Shown here piece by piece: positions 1 through 7,502 of a stretch of 64,000 nt of DNA (its first letter is position 1; each line of letters starts with the position of its first letter). The notes below the pieces were generated by a model. The model saw nothing but the letters and a program-made list of their open reading frames with translations, was not told where the DNA came from and did not search any database. A program made the translations under genes and the position numbers. Source of the stretch: Levilactobacillus senmaizukei DSM 21775 = NBRC 103853 (GTDB lineage Bacteria; Bacillota; Bacilli; Lactobacillales; Lactobacillaceae); the NCBI RefSeq assembly GCF_001592085.1, contig NZ_BCWD01000005.1, positions 55,379-119,378 on the forward strand. Reading direction: 5' to 3'.

Positions 1-2
1 TT

Positions 3-1109
3 CAATTAAACCAGGCCGTACCTTACTTCGATGACCTAGTCGCTGAATATTATCCTTTAAACACCGCAGCCGTTAAGAAATACGGCGCCAAGTATGGAAC
101 CAGCGCCGCCAAGACGGTCAACAACGGGGCCTACAAGCTAACCGGCTGGACCGGGAGCAATTCTACCTGGAACTACGTCAAGAATCCTCACTATTGGGAT
201 ACCAAGAACGTTAAGATCAAAAAAGTTAACGTCAACGTTACCAAGGATGAAAGTACGGCGGCCAATCTCTTCAAGAGCGACAATGTCCAGGAGACCACGG
301 TCAGCAGTCAATATGTTCGGTCAAACGGCAATGACAAGCAACTCCACACCCATTTGTTAGGCCGACTCCAATATCTCTATGTTAATAGTAAAAAGAAGTC
401 CACGAATTCGGAAAATTTGCGCCAGGCGGTCTCCTATGTTGTCGACCGGCAACAATTAACTAGCAAAGTCCTCCAAGATGGTTCTAAGCCCGCGCTGAGT
501 GCCGTACCGCGTGGTGATCAAGTCAATCCCAAGACTGGCAAGGATATGGCCACCGAAGTTGGGAATCTCTTACCACACGACGTCACCAAGGCCAAAGCCT
601 ATTGGCAGAAATACTTAAAGGAAACCGGAAAATCTAAAGTCACTCTGAATCTCCTAACCGACGATACGGATGATGACAAACACGTGGGCACCTACATGCA
701 ATCGGTTATGGAAAAGAACTTCAAGGGACTGACCGTTACCGTCACCTCAATCCCCCATGCCCAACACGTGGCGCGTGACTTCGCGGGCACGTTTGAACTT
801 AACTTAACGGGCTGGTCCTCAAGCTGGTTAGACTCCGGCGATTACCTGGGATTAGCAGCCAAGTCCAACACGGTTAACTTCACCGGTTGGAATGATGATC
901 AATTCAACCAGCTACTTGCTTCCGCTAACAATAAGACGGGCCAAGCCCGTTATGATGGCTTAGTTTCCGCCGACAAGCGGTTAATGGAAGTCAAAGGTTA
1001 CTTACCACTTTACCAACCTTCACAAGCCAATTTAGTTAGCAGCAAGGTCGGTGGTTTGAAATACAACCTGGTTCACACCGCCAAATACCAATACGCCTAC
1101 TGGAAATAG
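3..1109 (+). CDS. Oligopeptide ABC transporter substrate-binding protein, 3' part
   Basis: An open frame runs in from the left edge (first full codon at base 3) and stops at 1109, giving the last 368 residues. The text resembles the C-terminal two thirds of OppA/DppA-type solute-binding proteins (SBP_bac_5): a stretch like GAYKLTGWTG followed by NPHYWD, then LRQAVSYVVDRQQL, then an ending with LPLYQP and a short Tyr/Trp-rich tail. Such lipoproteins sit on the outer membrane face and deliver peptides to an Opp permease. The signal peptide, lipobox and any permease genes would lie left of the window. An amidohydrolase follows 56 bases downstream on the same strand without an obvious terminator, so the two may be co-transcribed; a peptide-derived substrate for that enzyme is inference only. 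Confidence 0.85.
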   Translation, partial: QLNQAVPYFDDLVAEYYPLNTAAVKKYGAKYGTSAAKTVNNGAYKLTGWTGSNSTWNYVKNPHYWDTKNVKIKKVNVNVTKDESTAANLFKSDNVQETTVSSQYVRSNGNDKQLHTHLLGRLQYLYVNSKKKSTNSENLRQAVSYVVDRQQLTSKVLQDGSKPALSAVPRGDQVNPKTGKDMATEVGNLLPHDVTKAKAYWQKYLKETGKSKVTLNLLTDDTDDDKHVGTYMQSVMEKNFKGLTVTVTSIPHAQHVARDFAGTFELNLTGWSSSWLDSGDYLGLAAKSNTVNFTGWNDDQFNQLLASANNKTGQARYDGLVSADKRLMEVKGYLPLYQPSQANLVSSKVGGLKYNLVHTAKYQYAYWK

Positions 1110-1165
1110 CCTGCAACCAAGATCTGAATTTAAACTCGAAACACTAATTATAGGAGGACATTTAT

Positions 1166-2350
1166 ATGACTAAAAAAACATTCTTCAATTTTACCCTTTT
1201 TGATGGTACCAATGACCAAAACCAAGCCAACGCCTGGTTTACCGTCGACACAGACACGGGGAAACTCGTCGACCGTGGCCAAGGAACGCCCGCTCAGACG
1301 GACGAACAGGTAGACTTAGATGGTCAGTATGTCATGCCCGGCTTCTTCAACGTCCATACCCACGTTTCCGCTAATCCCCAGAAGCCAAACGGCGACGACA
1401 AGTCCGAATCAGAAACCGCCGTCATGGCCTGGACGAACCTGCAAGCATTGCTCAAGTCCGGGGTAACCTACACCCGGGGCTGTGGTAACGAATACGACGT
1501 CGACGTGAAGCTCAAGCGGCTGCAAAAATCCGGTCAATTGTCACATACGCCGCGGATGTTAACCTCCGGCAAGGCCTTCTCAATGACCGGTGGCCACGGG
1601 GACTCCCCTCACGGTGGTCATGCCGTGGATTCTCCCGATGAAATGCGCAAAGCCGTGCGGACAGCATTTAAAAATGGCGCCGAAAGCGTGAAGGTTATGG
1701 CAACTGGTGGTGTCATGACGCCTAATGACTTCATGGAGGACGCCCAACTATCGGTCGCCGAAATGCATGTCGCCGTTGAAGAGGCCCACCACAAGCGCCG
1801 CGTGGTTGCCGCCCATGCCGAAGGGAATCCTGGGATCCAAAATGCCCTCGATGCCGGCGTAGACTCCGTCGAACATGGTTTCTACGTCAATGAAGCCGAG
1901 GCAAAACAAATGGTTAAGCAAGGCACCTACCTGACGCCAACGCTCATCGCCGAATGGGTAATCCCCGAATACGGTAATGGTGACCTACCCGATTGGGAAG
2001 TCAAGAAGGCGGCCGATGCCTTGGACGACACCTACGTCAATATGCGACGTGCATTCAAGCTGGGCGTCAAGTTCACCTGTGGAACTGATGCGGGGACCCC
2101 ATACAACGGCTTCGATAAGACACCCGAAGAATTTGGCCTCTTAACCAAGCTGGGGATGACCAATGCCGAAGCCTACCAATGCTCGACCCTGAACTCCCCT
2201 AAGTTGTTGGGAGTTGCCGATGAATATGGCACCTTGGAAGTTGGCAAGTTCGCCGATTTCCAAGTCTTGAAGAAAGATCCTCTGGCCGATACGGCCAACG
2301 TGGTCCAGGAAGACAAGCAAGTTTACCTGGGTGGGCACCGCGAGTTCTAA
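1166..2350 (+). CDS. Metal-dependent amidohydrolase family protein
   Basis: A 394-residue protein of the amidohydrolase superfamily (imidazolonepropionase/Xaa-Pro dipeptidase-like branch). The metal-site motifs are in order: NVHTHVS (His64 and His66), a Lys in SVKVMATGG near 176, AAHAEG with a His near 216, VEHG near 236, and GTDAGTP with the final Asp near 308. It has no signal peptide, so it is probably cytoplasmic. A strong ribosome site (AGGAGG at 1152-1157) lies 8 bases before the ATG. The family hydrolyses cyclic amides or dipeptides; the true substrate cannot be told from sequence. It follows the peptide-binding protein, which fits peptide or amino-acid catabolism but does not prove it. 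Confidence 0.85.
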   Translation: MTKKTFFNFTLFDGTNDQNQANAWFTVDTDTGKLVDRGQGTPAQTDEQVDLDGQYVMPGFFNVHTHVSANPQKPNGDDKSESETAVMAWTNLQALLKSGVTYTRGCGNEYDVDVKLKRLQKSGQLSHTPRMLTSGKAFSMTGGHGDSPHGGHAVDSPDEMRKAVRTAFKNGAESVKVMATGGVMTPNDFMEDAQLSVAEMHVAVEEAHHKRRVVAAHAEGNPGIQNALDAGVDSVEHGFYVNEAEAKQMVKQGTYLTPTLIAEWVIPEYGNGDLPDWEVKKAADALDDTYVNMRRAFKLGVKFTCGTDAGTPYNGFDKTPEEFGLLTKLGMTNAEAYQCSTLNSPKLLGVADEYGTLEVGKFADFQVLKKDPLADTANVVQEDKQVYLGGHREF

Positions 2351-2354
2351 GTCT

Positions 2355-2410
2355 AAAAAAACAATGCGTCAGCATGGGATCCGACCCCCAGTGCTGGCGC
2401 ATTGTTTTTT
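2355..2410. terminator. Bidirectional intrinsic terminator between amidohydrolase and SDR genes
   Basis: A long stem (AAAAAACAATGCG...CGCATTGTTTTTT) with a GC-rich middle and T runs on both strands separates the convergent amidohydrolase and dehydrogenase genes, so it can end both transcripts. Confidence 0.9.
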
Positions 2411-2419
2411 GATCTTTAT

Positions 2420-3181
2420 TTAGGCAGTGACTCCACCATCGGCGGTCACCGTCGTGCCATTAATAAACTTCGAATCGTCCGACCCTAAGAACAAAGCCAA
2501 CTTGGCAATATCTTCGGGTTCACCCATCGGATTGTTGCTAGGATCACCGGTCGCCTTGATTCCCATGGGATCGATGTCGGTCAACGTTTTAGCAATATTG
2601 GTATTCACACCACCTGGGGCAATCGCGTTAGCCCGAATATTACTGAACATCCCTAAGGTTGCCGCGATATTTTGTGTTAGCCCAACCAGACCATGCTTCG
2701 AAGCCACGTAGGCCGCACCACCCCAGGAACCCCCGAGGCCCCCAATCGAAGCATTGTTCACGATAACCCCGCCGCTAGGGTTCCCTTGCATAATCTTAAC
2801 GGCATCATGGATGGCTAAAAACGGCCCCGTCAGGTTAACTGCCATAATTCGATCCCATAGATCCTTATCAGCCGTTGCCACCGTCTTGAAATTATCCATA
2901 ATACCGGCATTATTGACCAGAATATCAATCGTGTCATAGGTCTTCACCGCAAAGTCCACCATGTTCGCAATATCTTCGCTCTTGGACATATCGGTCACCA
3001 CAGCGCTGACCGTGCCATCGGCCGCCTTAATACCGTCGACCACCACTTTCAGACTATCGGCATCAAAGTCCGCGGCCACAACCTTGGCCCCTTCTGCCGC
3101 GTAGAGTTCGGCAATCGCTTTACCCATCCCGGATGCCGCACCCGTCACAATCGCAACTTTACCGTCAAGCTTCTTTGTCAT
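2420..3181 (-). CDS. Short-chain dehydrogenase/reductase (SDR) family oxidoreductase
   Basis: A classical SDR of 253 residues. It has the Rossmann glycine motif TGAASGMG near residues 12-19, NNAGI near 90, and the catalytic Ser (NNASIGG) with Tyr-x-x-x-Lys (YVASK) near 140-160. An NAD(P)-dependent alcohol/ketone oxidoreductase is expected; the substrate is not predictable. The start is set at 3181 because GGAGG lies 9 bases upstream and a promoter overlaps the longer frame that would begin at 3244. Transcription is leftward and ends at the terminator shared with the amidohydrolase gene. Close relatives in lactobacilli are often named glucose or 3-oxoacyl reductases without experimental support. 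Confidence 0.88.
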   Translation of the reverse strand: MTKKLDGKVAIVTGAASGMGKAIAELYAAEGAKVVAADFDADSLKVVVDGIKAADGTVSAVVTDMSKSEDIANMVDFAVKTYDTIDILVNNAGIMDNFKTVATADKDLWDRIMAVNLTGPFLAIHDAVKIMQGNPSGGVIVNNASIGGLGGSWGGAAYVASKHGLVGLTQNIAATLGMFSNIRANAIAPGGVNTNIAKTLTDIDPMGIKATGDPSNNPMGEPEDIAKLALFLGSDDSKFINGTTVTADGGVTA

Positions 3182-3215
3182 GTTCACACGCCTCCATGGT
3201 TTTAGAATTAACCAC

Positions 3216-3244
3216 AATGTAGCATGGACCGTAATCGCTTTCAA
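3216..3244 (-). promoter_or_regulatory. Promoter of the SDR gene
   Basis: On the minus strand, TTGAAA (3239-3244) and TACATT (3216-3221) are separated by 17 bases, with a TG one base before the -10. It explains transcription of the SDR gene and argues against a start codon at 3244. Confidence 0.7.
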
Positions 3245-3345
3245 CGTAGCGAATCATTTCAAATTTGCAAGTTTTTTGCTCATTAGTGCACAAAAAGACT
3301 TGAATCCTCGCCATTCCCGTCGACAAGCTCCTCCCAAAAAGCGTA

Positions 3346-3379
3346 TAAAAAAAAGACCAGCCACATTGTGGTTGGTCTT
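3346..3379 (-). terminator. Intrinsic terminator of the rpsF-ssb-rpsR operon
   Basis: The stem AAGACCAGCCACA / TGTGGTTGGTCTT with a 1-base loop region is followed, on the minus strand, by a run of eight T just after rpsR. Confidence 0.88.
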
Positions 3380-3387
3380 CATGATGA

Positions 3388-3624
3388 CTACTCTTCGCTT
3401 ACGAATGGCATTAAGCCCATGATCCGTGAACGCTTGATAGCGATCGTTAACTTACGTTGGTTCTTGGCACTAGTGCCAGTAACCCGGCGAGGTAAAATCT
3501 TACCCCGTTCGGAGATAAACCGACGTAATAAGTCAGTGTCTTTGTAATCAATGTATTCGATGTGGTTGGCTGCAATAAAGTCAACCTTACGACGGCGACG
3601 GCCGCCACGACGTTGTCCTGCCAT
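3388..3624 (-). CDS. rpsR: Small ribosomal subunit protein bS18
   Basis: This 78-residue basic protein matches bS18 over its full length ([16 protein letters not shown]..., [30 protein letters not shown]). It binds 16S rRNA in the platform of the 30S subunit together with bS6. It is the last gene of rpsF-ssb-rpsR, 28 bases after ssb, with a GGAGG ribosome site, and is followed by an intrinsic terminator. Downstream I see no gdpP-rplI-dnaC block, which often follows rpsR in Firmicutes; an SDR gene on its own promoter comes next. Confidence 0.98.
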   Translation of the reverse strand: MAGQRRGGRRRRKVDFIAANHIEYIDYKDTDLLRRFISERGKILPRRVTGTSAKNQRKLTIAIKRSRIMGLMPFVSEE

Positions 3625-3652
3625 GAGAAATTCCCTCCTCGTTATTTAGTGA

Positions 3653-4234
3653 TTAGAACGGTAAATCATCGTCTGAAATGTCAATCGAATCACCGGAGTT
3701 AGCAAACGGATCGGCCGAGTTATTGTTCCCAGCATTTCCTTGGTTGCCACCTGCAGGATTATTATTCGTAGTCGGTGCTGCACTGGAAGCAGGCGCCGGA
3801 TTACCACTCATAAATGGATTGTCATTCTGATTCTGATTTGGAGCCTGAGGAGCATTATTCGTGGAACCAGCGTTGTAATTACCACCGGCGTTGCCACCCG
3901 CACTGCGATTGCTCGAGCGTGGTTCCAAGAACGAAAAGTTCTCGACGACAACTTCGGTCACGTAAACACGTTGGCCTTGCTGATTTTCGTAATTCCGGGT
4001 CTGAATCCGACCTTCAATCCCCACAAGGGAACCCTTGTGCATGAAGTTCGCAAAGTTTTCCGCGGCTTTGCGCCAGATGACACAACTTACGAAATCAGCT
4101 TCCCGTTCACCTTGTTGGTTGGTGAACCGCCGATCAACGGCCAACGTAAAGGTGGCAACAGCAGCACCGCCTTGGGTGTAGCGTAAGTCAACATCCCGTG
4201 TCAGTCGGCCAGTAAGTACTACTCGGTTGATCAT
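3653..4234 (-). CDS. ssb: Single-stranded DNA-binding protein
   Basis: A 193-residue SSB. Residues 1-105 form the OB fold ([68 protein letters not shown]). A long Asn/Gly/Gln/Pro-rich linker follows, then the acidic tip DISDDDLPF that recruits replication and repair proteins. It acts as a tetramer on single-stranded DNA at forks. It lies between rpsF and rpsR, the standard arrangement, and is transcribed from the rpsF promoter. The linker is low in complexity but the tip is intact. Confidence 0.98.
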   Translation of the reverse strand: MINRVVLTGRLTRDVDLRYTQGGAAVATFTLAVDRRFTNQQGEREADFVSCVIWRKAAENFANFMHKGSLVGIEGRIQTRNYENQQGQRVYVTEVVVENFSFLEPRSSNRSAGGNAGGNYNAGSTNNAPQAPNQNQNDNPFMSGNPAPASSAAPTTNNNPAGGNQGNAGNNNSADPFANSGDSIDISDDDLPF

Positions 4235-4266
4235 TGCTGAATAACTCCTCTCAAATTAAGTTTAAA

Positions 4267-4563
4267 TTAGTCTTCGCGCTTAACGATCATGTGACGTAAG
4301 ATACTGTCATTGATCTTAGCTAAACGGTCGAATTCGTTTAAAGCTGCGTCATCGGTAGCATTTACCATATCGATATGGTAGATACCTTCGTTAAAGCCAC
4401 CAATTTCGTATGCGAACCGACGCTTTGACCAGTCTTTCGAGTTGATCAATTCTGCACCGTTATCAGTCAGTAACTTGTCGAAGCGTTCAACCAGAGCGGT
4501 CTTCGCAGCATCGTCAAGGTCTGGACGAATGATGTAGGTGATTTCGTATTTAGTAGTTTCCAT
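4267..4563 (-). CDS. rpsF: Small ribosomal subunit protein bS6
   Basis: A 98-residue bS6 ([18 protein letters not shown]..., [37 protein letters not shown]). It partners bS18 on the 30S platform. It is the first gene of the rpsF-ssb-rpsR operon, with AGGAGG 7-8 bases before its ATG and a strong promoter about 95 bases upstream. Its leader may carry an S6:S18 autoregulatory fold (reported separately). Confidence 0.98.
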   Translation of the reverse strand: METTKYEITYIIRPDLDDAAKTALVERFDKLLTDNGAELINSKDWSKRRFAYEIGGFNEGIYHIDMVNATDDAALNEFDRLAKINDSILRHMIVKRED

Positions 4564-4654
4564 GAATGTTACACCTCCTTATGGACTTCAGGCCCCCGCT
4601 GCAATGCGGAAGCAAGGAGAGACACTAGCGTAAGCCAGATACTCACAAGCTAGT
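4564..4654 (-). promoter_or_regulatory. rpsF 5' leader, possible S6:S18-binding element
   Basis: The transcript leader of about 85 nucleotides between promoter and rpsF contains a CCGC / GCGG hairpin (minus strand, around 4591-4614), flanked by a C/U-rich strand and a GGGGGCC strand. S6:S18 leader motifs upstream of rpsF are established in many bacteria and present a CCG-type bulge. I see the hairpin but could not align it to the covariance model, so the assignment is tentative. Confidence 0.35.
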
Positions 4655-4683
4655 AGTATAGCATATCCTGATACTTTAAGCAA
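4655..4683 (-). promoter_or_regulatory. Promoter of rpsF-ssb-rpsR
   Basis: Minus-strand TTGCTT (4678-4683) and TATACT (4655-4660) are spaced 17 bases apart, directly upstream of the rpsF leader. A 6-base inverted repeat (ACTAGC 4624-4629 / GCTAGT 4649-4654) sits at the likely transcription start. Confidence 0.8.
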
Positions 4684-4941
4684 ATCGGGGCCGACCGATG
4701 AATGCTGCTTACGTTACACCAGTTAGCTCCGTTGGTCGGTCCCGGTTATTTTTGCAAATTCAATCTTTTTCCATACCTTCCGACACATTGACTCGGTCAA
4801 CTAACCGTCATCAATGGCCTTTACAGCCATGCTATGGCTTACCGACAGCCGCACCAAGCTGTTCAGGAGAATCATTTCTCCTTATCGGTATTGACGTTAG
4901 AACGTCTCAGAACGCGTCTTTCTTCCTCTAATATCCAATAC
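4684..4941. other. Gene-free interval with two inverted repeats
   Basis: I see no convincing gene between the surface-protein terminator and the rpsF promoter. The interval holds an imperfect long-loop inverted repeat (GGGGCCGACC 4687-4696 / GGTCGGTCCC 4734-4743, followed on the plus strand by TTATTTTT) and a perfect short hairpin (AGGAGAA 4865-4871 / TTCTCCT 4876-4882). A 77-codon open frame here lacks a ribosome site and protein-like composition. Confidence 0.4.
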
Positions 4942-4969
4942 AAAAACCGCTCAGCCTAACTGAGCGGTT
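4942..4969 (-). terminator. Intrinsic terminator of the LPXTG surface protein gene
   Basis: The perfect 10-base stem AACCGCTCAG / CTGAGCGGTT with a 5-base loop is followed by a T run on the minus strand, 18 bases past the stop codon. Confidence 0.9.
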
Positions 4970-4986
4970 CCATTTAGTCAATTTTA

Positions 4987-7110
4987 TTAGTTTTGACGCT
5001 TAAACCAGTTCAACCCCAAGAACCCGAGGCTCAGAGCACCGGCAATCACAGCCAACCAACTGGTCCTTTGTTCACCAGTTTGTGGTAAAACTGTTGCAGC
5101 CAATTGTGACTTACTTTGGTCGTTAGCCGCGGTCTTCTTGACGTTGGCACTGGCGTGGATTGCCAGTGGCTTTGCGGCATTCGTGGTACTCGTGACCTTC
5201 GCAGCAGCTCCGCCGTTATTCAGCGTCACCGCCTTGCCAGTCGCACTGGTCTTCTTGTCGCCGGCATGGCCCTTAGACGTGACAGCGGGCTTCTTGGCCG
5301 GTGTCGTTGGCTTAACAACTGGTGTTCCTGGGTCAACCGTTGCGCCATTGCCGCCCTCTGAAGGATCGGTTGTTGGTGTAGTCGTGCCACCGCCATTGTT
5401 ACCCGTGTTGCCAGTATTACCAGTGTCACCACCGCCGGTCGTTGCGGATGGTACCTTTTGCCAAACGTAAGTGTCGGCCATGGTAGCACCATCGTAAGCA
5501 GTGTTCAATTGCGCACTCGTAAAGGTTGCTCCGGCCGGCTTGTCCACCGTACCGGTCCCAACGGCTTGCCAGAGTCCTGTGTAAACGTCGGTCTTTGGAA
5601 TGTCAGGGAGACCAGCATCGTAGTCAGCATCACCCAGCTTAGTGTTTGGTCCTAAGATAAGTTCCTTTAAGTTCGTATCGCCTGACAAGGCTTCCTTAAT
5701 CGAAATCCCTTGGTCGCCAGACAAATCAAAGTTAGAAAGATCCAACTTCGTTAAGGCCGAATTGTTTCTGAAGGCCCAGATCATGTAGGCAATTGGCATT
5801 GGGTGCCAGTTGCTCAAATCGATCGTTGCCAATGAAGCATCACCATCGAAGAGTGACCCAAATTGCTTAGAACTGGAAACGTCCCACTTGCTAACATCCA
5901 GGTCTGACAACTTTGGATCGCCTTGGAAGGCTTGAACCAAGTTGTTAACCTTCGACGTATCCCAGTCAGCCACGTTGATACTCGTCACGTTTGGCATTTC
6001 GGCAAACGTGCTGTTCATTGACGTTAACTTGCTGGTGTTCCAGCCACTTAAGTCCAGACTGCCAATTGCTGTTTCTCTGAAGAGCGCATCGGCACTTTGT
6101 AGGCTATCCACGTTCCAGTCGGCCGCATCGACATCGCTCAGGTCCTGATCGCCACTGAACATCATCGACATATCCGTGACCTTACCAGTCGTCGAACCCA
6201 ACTTGACACTTTGTAATTGCATTGTTTTGAGACCTGTACCATCGTTGTACCCGCCACTAAACATGCTAGTCATCGAGGTCACATTGCTCATGTCCCAGCT
6301 GCTCAGGTCGATACTCTTTAACGAGGTGTTGCCTGAGAACATATTGTTCATCATCACAACATTGCTAGCATCGACATTTTCCAGACCATCATATTCAGTG
6401 ATGTTAAACCAATTTTGAAATAGATTCATGGCATACTTTGGCAAAACAACCTTTTGGCCGGTATCACTCAAGGCAAAGACCACCTTGTTGATACTTGCCC
6501 AAGTGCCCATGCTTTGGAAATTACCACCATAAATGGTCATAACCCCATTACTATCCTTGGTCCACTTGCTGGTACCGGCAACCCCAGAATCAACAATCGT
6601 CGGGGCAACTGGCACATCGGCAGCTCTCAATAAGTTTCCTCGATTGAACTTAGCCGTTGTGTCGCTGACAACAGTTGACCCACCGGTTTTGTCACCGTTG
6701 TTGTCAACCTTGTCATCAGTACTCGTAGAACCGTTGTCGCCGGCATTCTTATGAACATCGGGACCGTCTGTGGAACCATTGTCCCCAGATTTGTCACCGC
6801 TATCTTGATTATCATTTAAACTATCAGAACCATCGTTGGCATCTGAACCAGTGCCCTTATCCACTGATCCATTAATAGCCCCAGCCTTATCTAAATCAGA
6901 TTGTGACTGTGAACCATCACCGATAACCACTTGTTTACTTTGCGTGTCGTTAGCCTTTTCTCCGGTCTTAGTCACTGTGTTGGCGTCAATGTCTCCGCTG
7001 TTGGTTGCCGCGTGGGCATTGTCCATTTGGTACCCAACACCTGTTACTAATCCCAGTAATACTAAGGTAGTCAACCTTTGTTTTGAAAGCATCCTCAACT
7101 TTTTATCCAT
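4987..7110 (-). CDS. LPXTG-anchored surface protein with BspA-type leucine-rich repeats
   Basis: A 707-residue cell-wall protein. Residues 1-35 are a signal peptide (basic MDKKLRMLSKQR, hydrophobic core, AHA cleavage box). A Ser/Asp/Asn/Gly-rich spacer of about 125 residues follows. Then comes a BspA/DUF285-like region of roughly eight degenerate repeats of the pattern LDLSxWDTSxVTxMxxMFxG (about residues 195-470). A Thr/Pro/Gly/Ala-rich stalk leads to the sortase signal LPQTG (675-679), a hydrophobic segment and KRQN. The start at 7110 is favoured by GGAAGGGG 8 bases upstream. Proteins of this type adhere to host or abiotic surfaces or to other cells; the ligand is unknown. It is a single-gene unit with its own promoter and terminator, placed between gyrA and rpsF, which suggests insertion into a conserved block. 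Confidence 0.9.
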   Translation of the reverse strand: MDKKLRMLSKQRLTTLVLLGLVTGVGYQMDNAHAATNSGDIDANTVTKTGEKANDTQSKQVVIGDGSQSQSDLDKAGAINGSVDKGTGSDANDGSDSLNDNQDSGDKSGDNGSTDGPDVHKNAGDNGSTSTDDKVDNNGDKTGGSTVVSDTTAKFNRGNLLRAADVPVAPTIVDSGVAGTSKWTKDSNGVMTIYGGNFQSMGTWASINKVVFALSDTGQKVVLPKYAMNLFQNWFNITEYDGLENVDASNVVMMNNMFSGNTSLKSIDLSSWDMSNVTSMTSMFSGGYNDGTGLKTMQLQSVKLGSTTGKVTDMSMMFSGDQDLSDVDAADWNVDSLQSADALFRETAIGSLDLSGWNTSKLTSMNSTFAEMPNVTSINVADWDTSKVNNLVQAFQGDPKLSDLDVSKWDVSSSKQFGSLFDGDASLATIDLSNWHPMPIAYMIWAFRNNSALTKLDLSNFDLSGDQGISIKEALSGDTNLKELILGPNTKLGDADYDAGLPDIPKTDVYTGLWQAVGTGTVDKPAGATFTSAQLNTAYDGATMADTYVWQKVPSATTGGGDTGNTGNTGNNGGGTTTPTTDPSEGGNGATVDPGTPVVKPTTPAKKPAVTSKGHAGDKKTSATGKAVTLNNGGAAAKVTSTTNAAKPLAIHASANVKKTAANDQSKSQLAATVLPQTGEQRTSWLAVIAGALSLGFLGLNWFKRQN

Positions 7111-7155
7111 GGTGAATTCCCCTTCCATGTGTAACACTTCTCAATATCTGGCTAA

Positions 7156-7185
7156 AGTATAGTCTCTATCCCCCTGAAAGTCCAA
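7156..7185 (-). promoter_or_regulatory. Promoter of the surface protein gene
   Basis: Minus-strand TTGGAC (7180-7185) and TATACT (7156-7161) are spaced 18 bases apart, 45 bases upstream of the start codon. Confidence 0.65.
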
Positions 7186-7443
7186 CAAATATAACAATTA
7201 ACAACTAATTTGATTCATTTTCACATTTTTAGTTTGTTCGCTTAATAAACACCGTTAAATTAGTGTTGTAGCAATCATTGCTACCCGTGCTTTATGCCTT
7301 GGGTTAGCACAATCTTTGCATAAATTATGACATATTACGAAATCCTCATTTTTTAAGACTAAGAAGCAAACGATTTGTCCACTATATAACCCATTTTAAG
7401 GAATATTTCACCCCTCTAAGCCTTCAAACCGTTGGGTGATCCC
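7186..7443. other. AT-rich gene-free interval with a 17-base palindrome
   Basis: No gene is visible between the surface-protein promoter and the gyrA terminator. At 7268-7284 there is a perfect palindrome, GTAGCAAT-C-ATTGCTAC, about 85 bases upstream of the surface-protein promoter, which could be an operator. The remainder is AT-rich without other clear signals. Confidence 0.45.
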
Positions 7444-7484
7444 ACAAAAAAGGCCGATTAGTCAAAATTGGCTAGTCGGTCTTT
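7444..7484 (-). terminator. Intrinsic terminator after gyrA
   Basis: The imperfect (G-U containing) 14-base stem AAGGCCGATTAGTC / GGCTAGTCGGTCTT has a T run on the minus strand and lies directly after gyrA; it ends the yaaA-recF-gyrB-gyrA operon. Confidence 0.85.
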
Positions 7485-7502
7485 GCTTGATTTCACTGAA
7501 AC

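Noticed and set aside
3740..4186. 148-codon plus-strand frame opposite ssb
   Set aside because: It arises from the Asn/Gly-rich codons of the SSB linker read backwards.
4698..4931. 77-codon frame in the gap left of the rpsF promoter
   Set aside because: It has no ribosome site and a random-looking composition; the interval is better read as non-coding.
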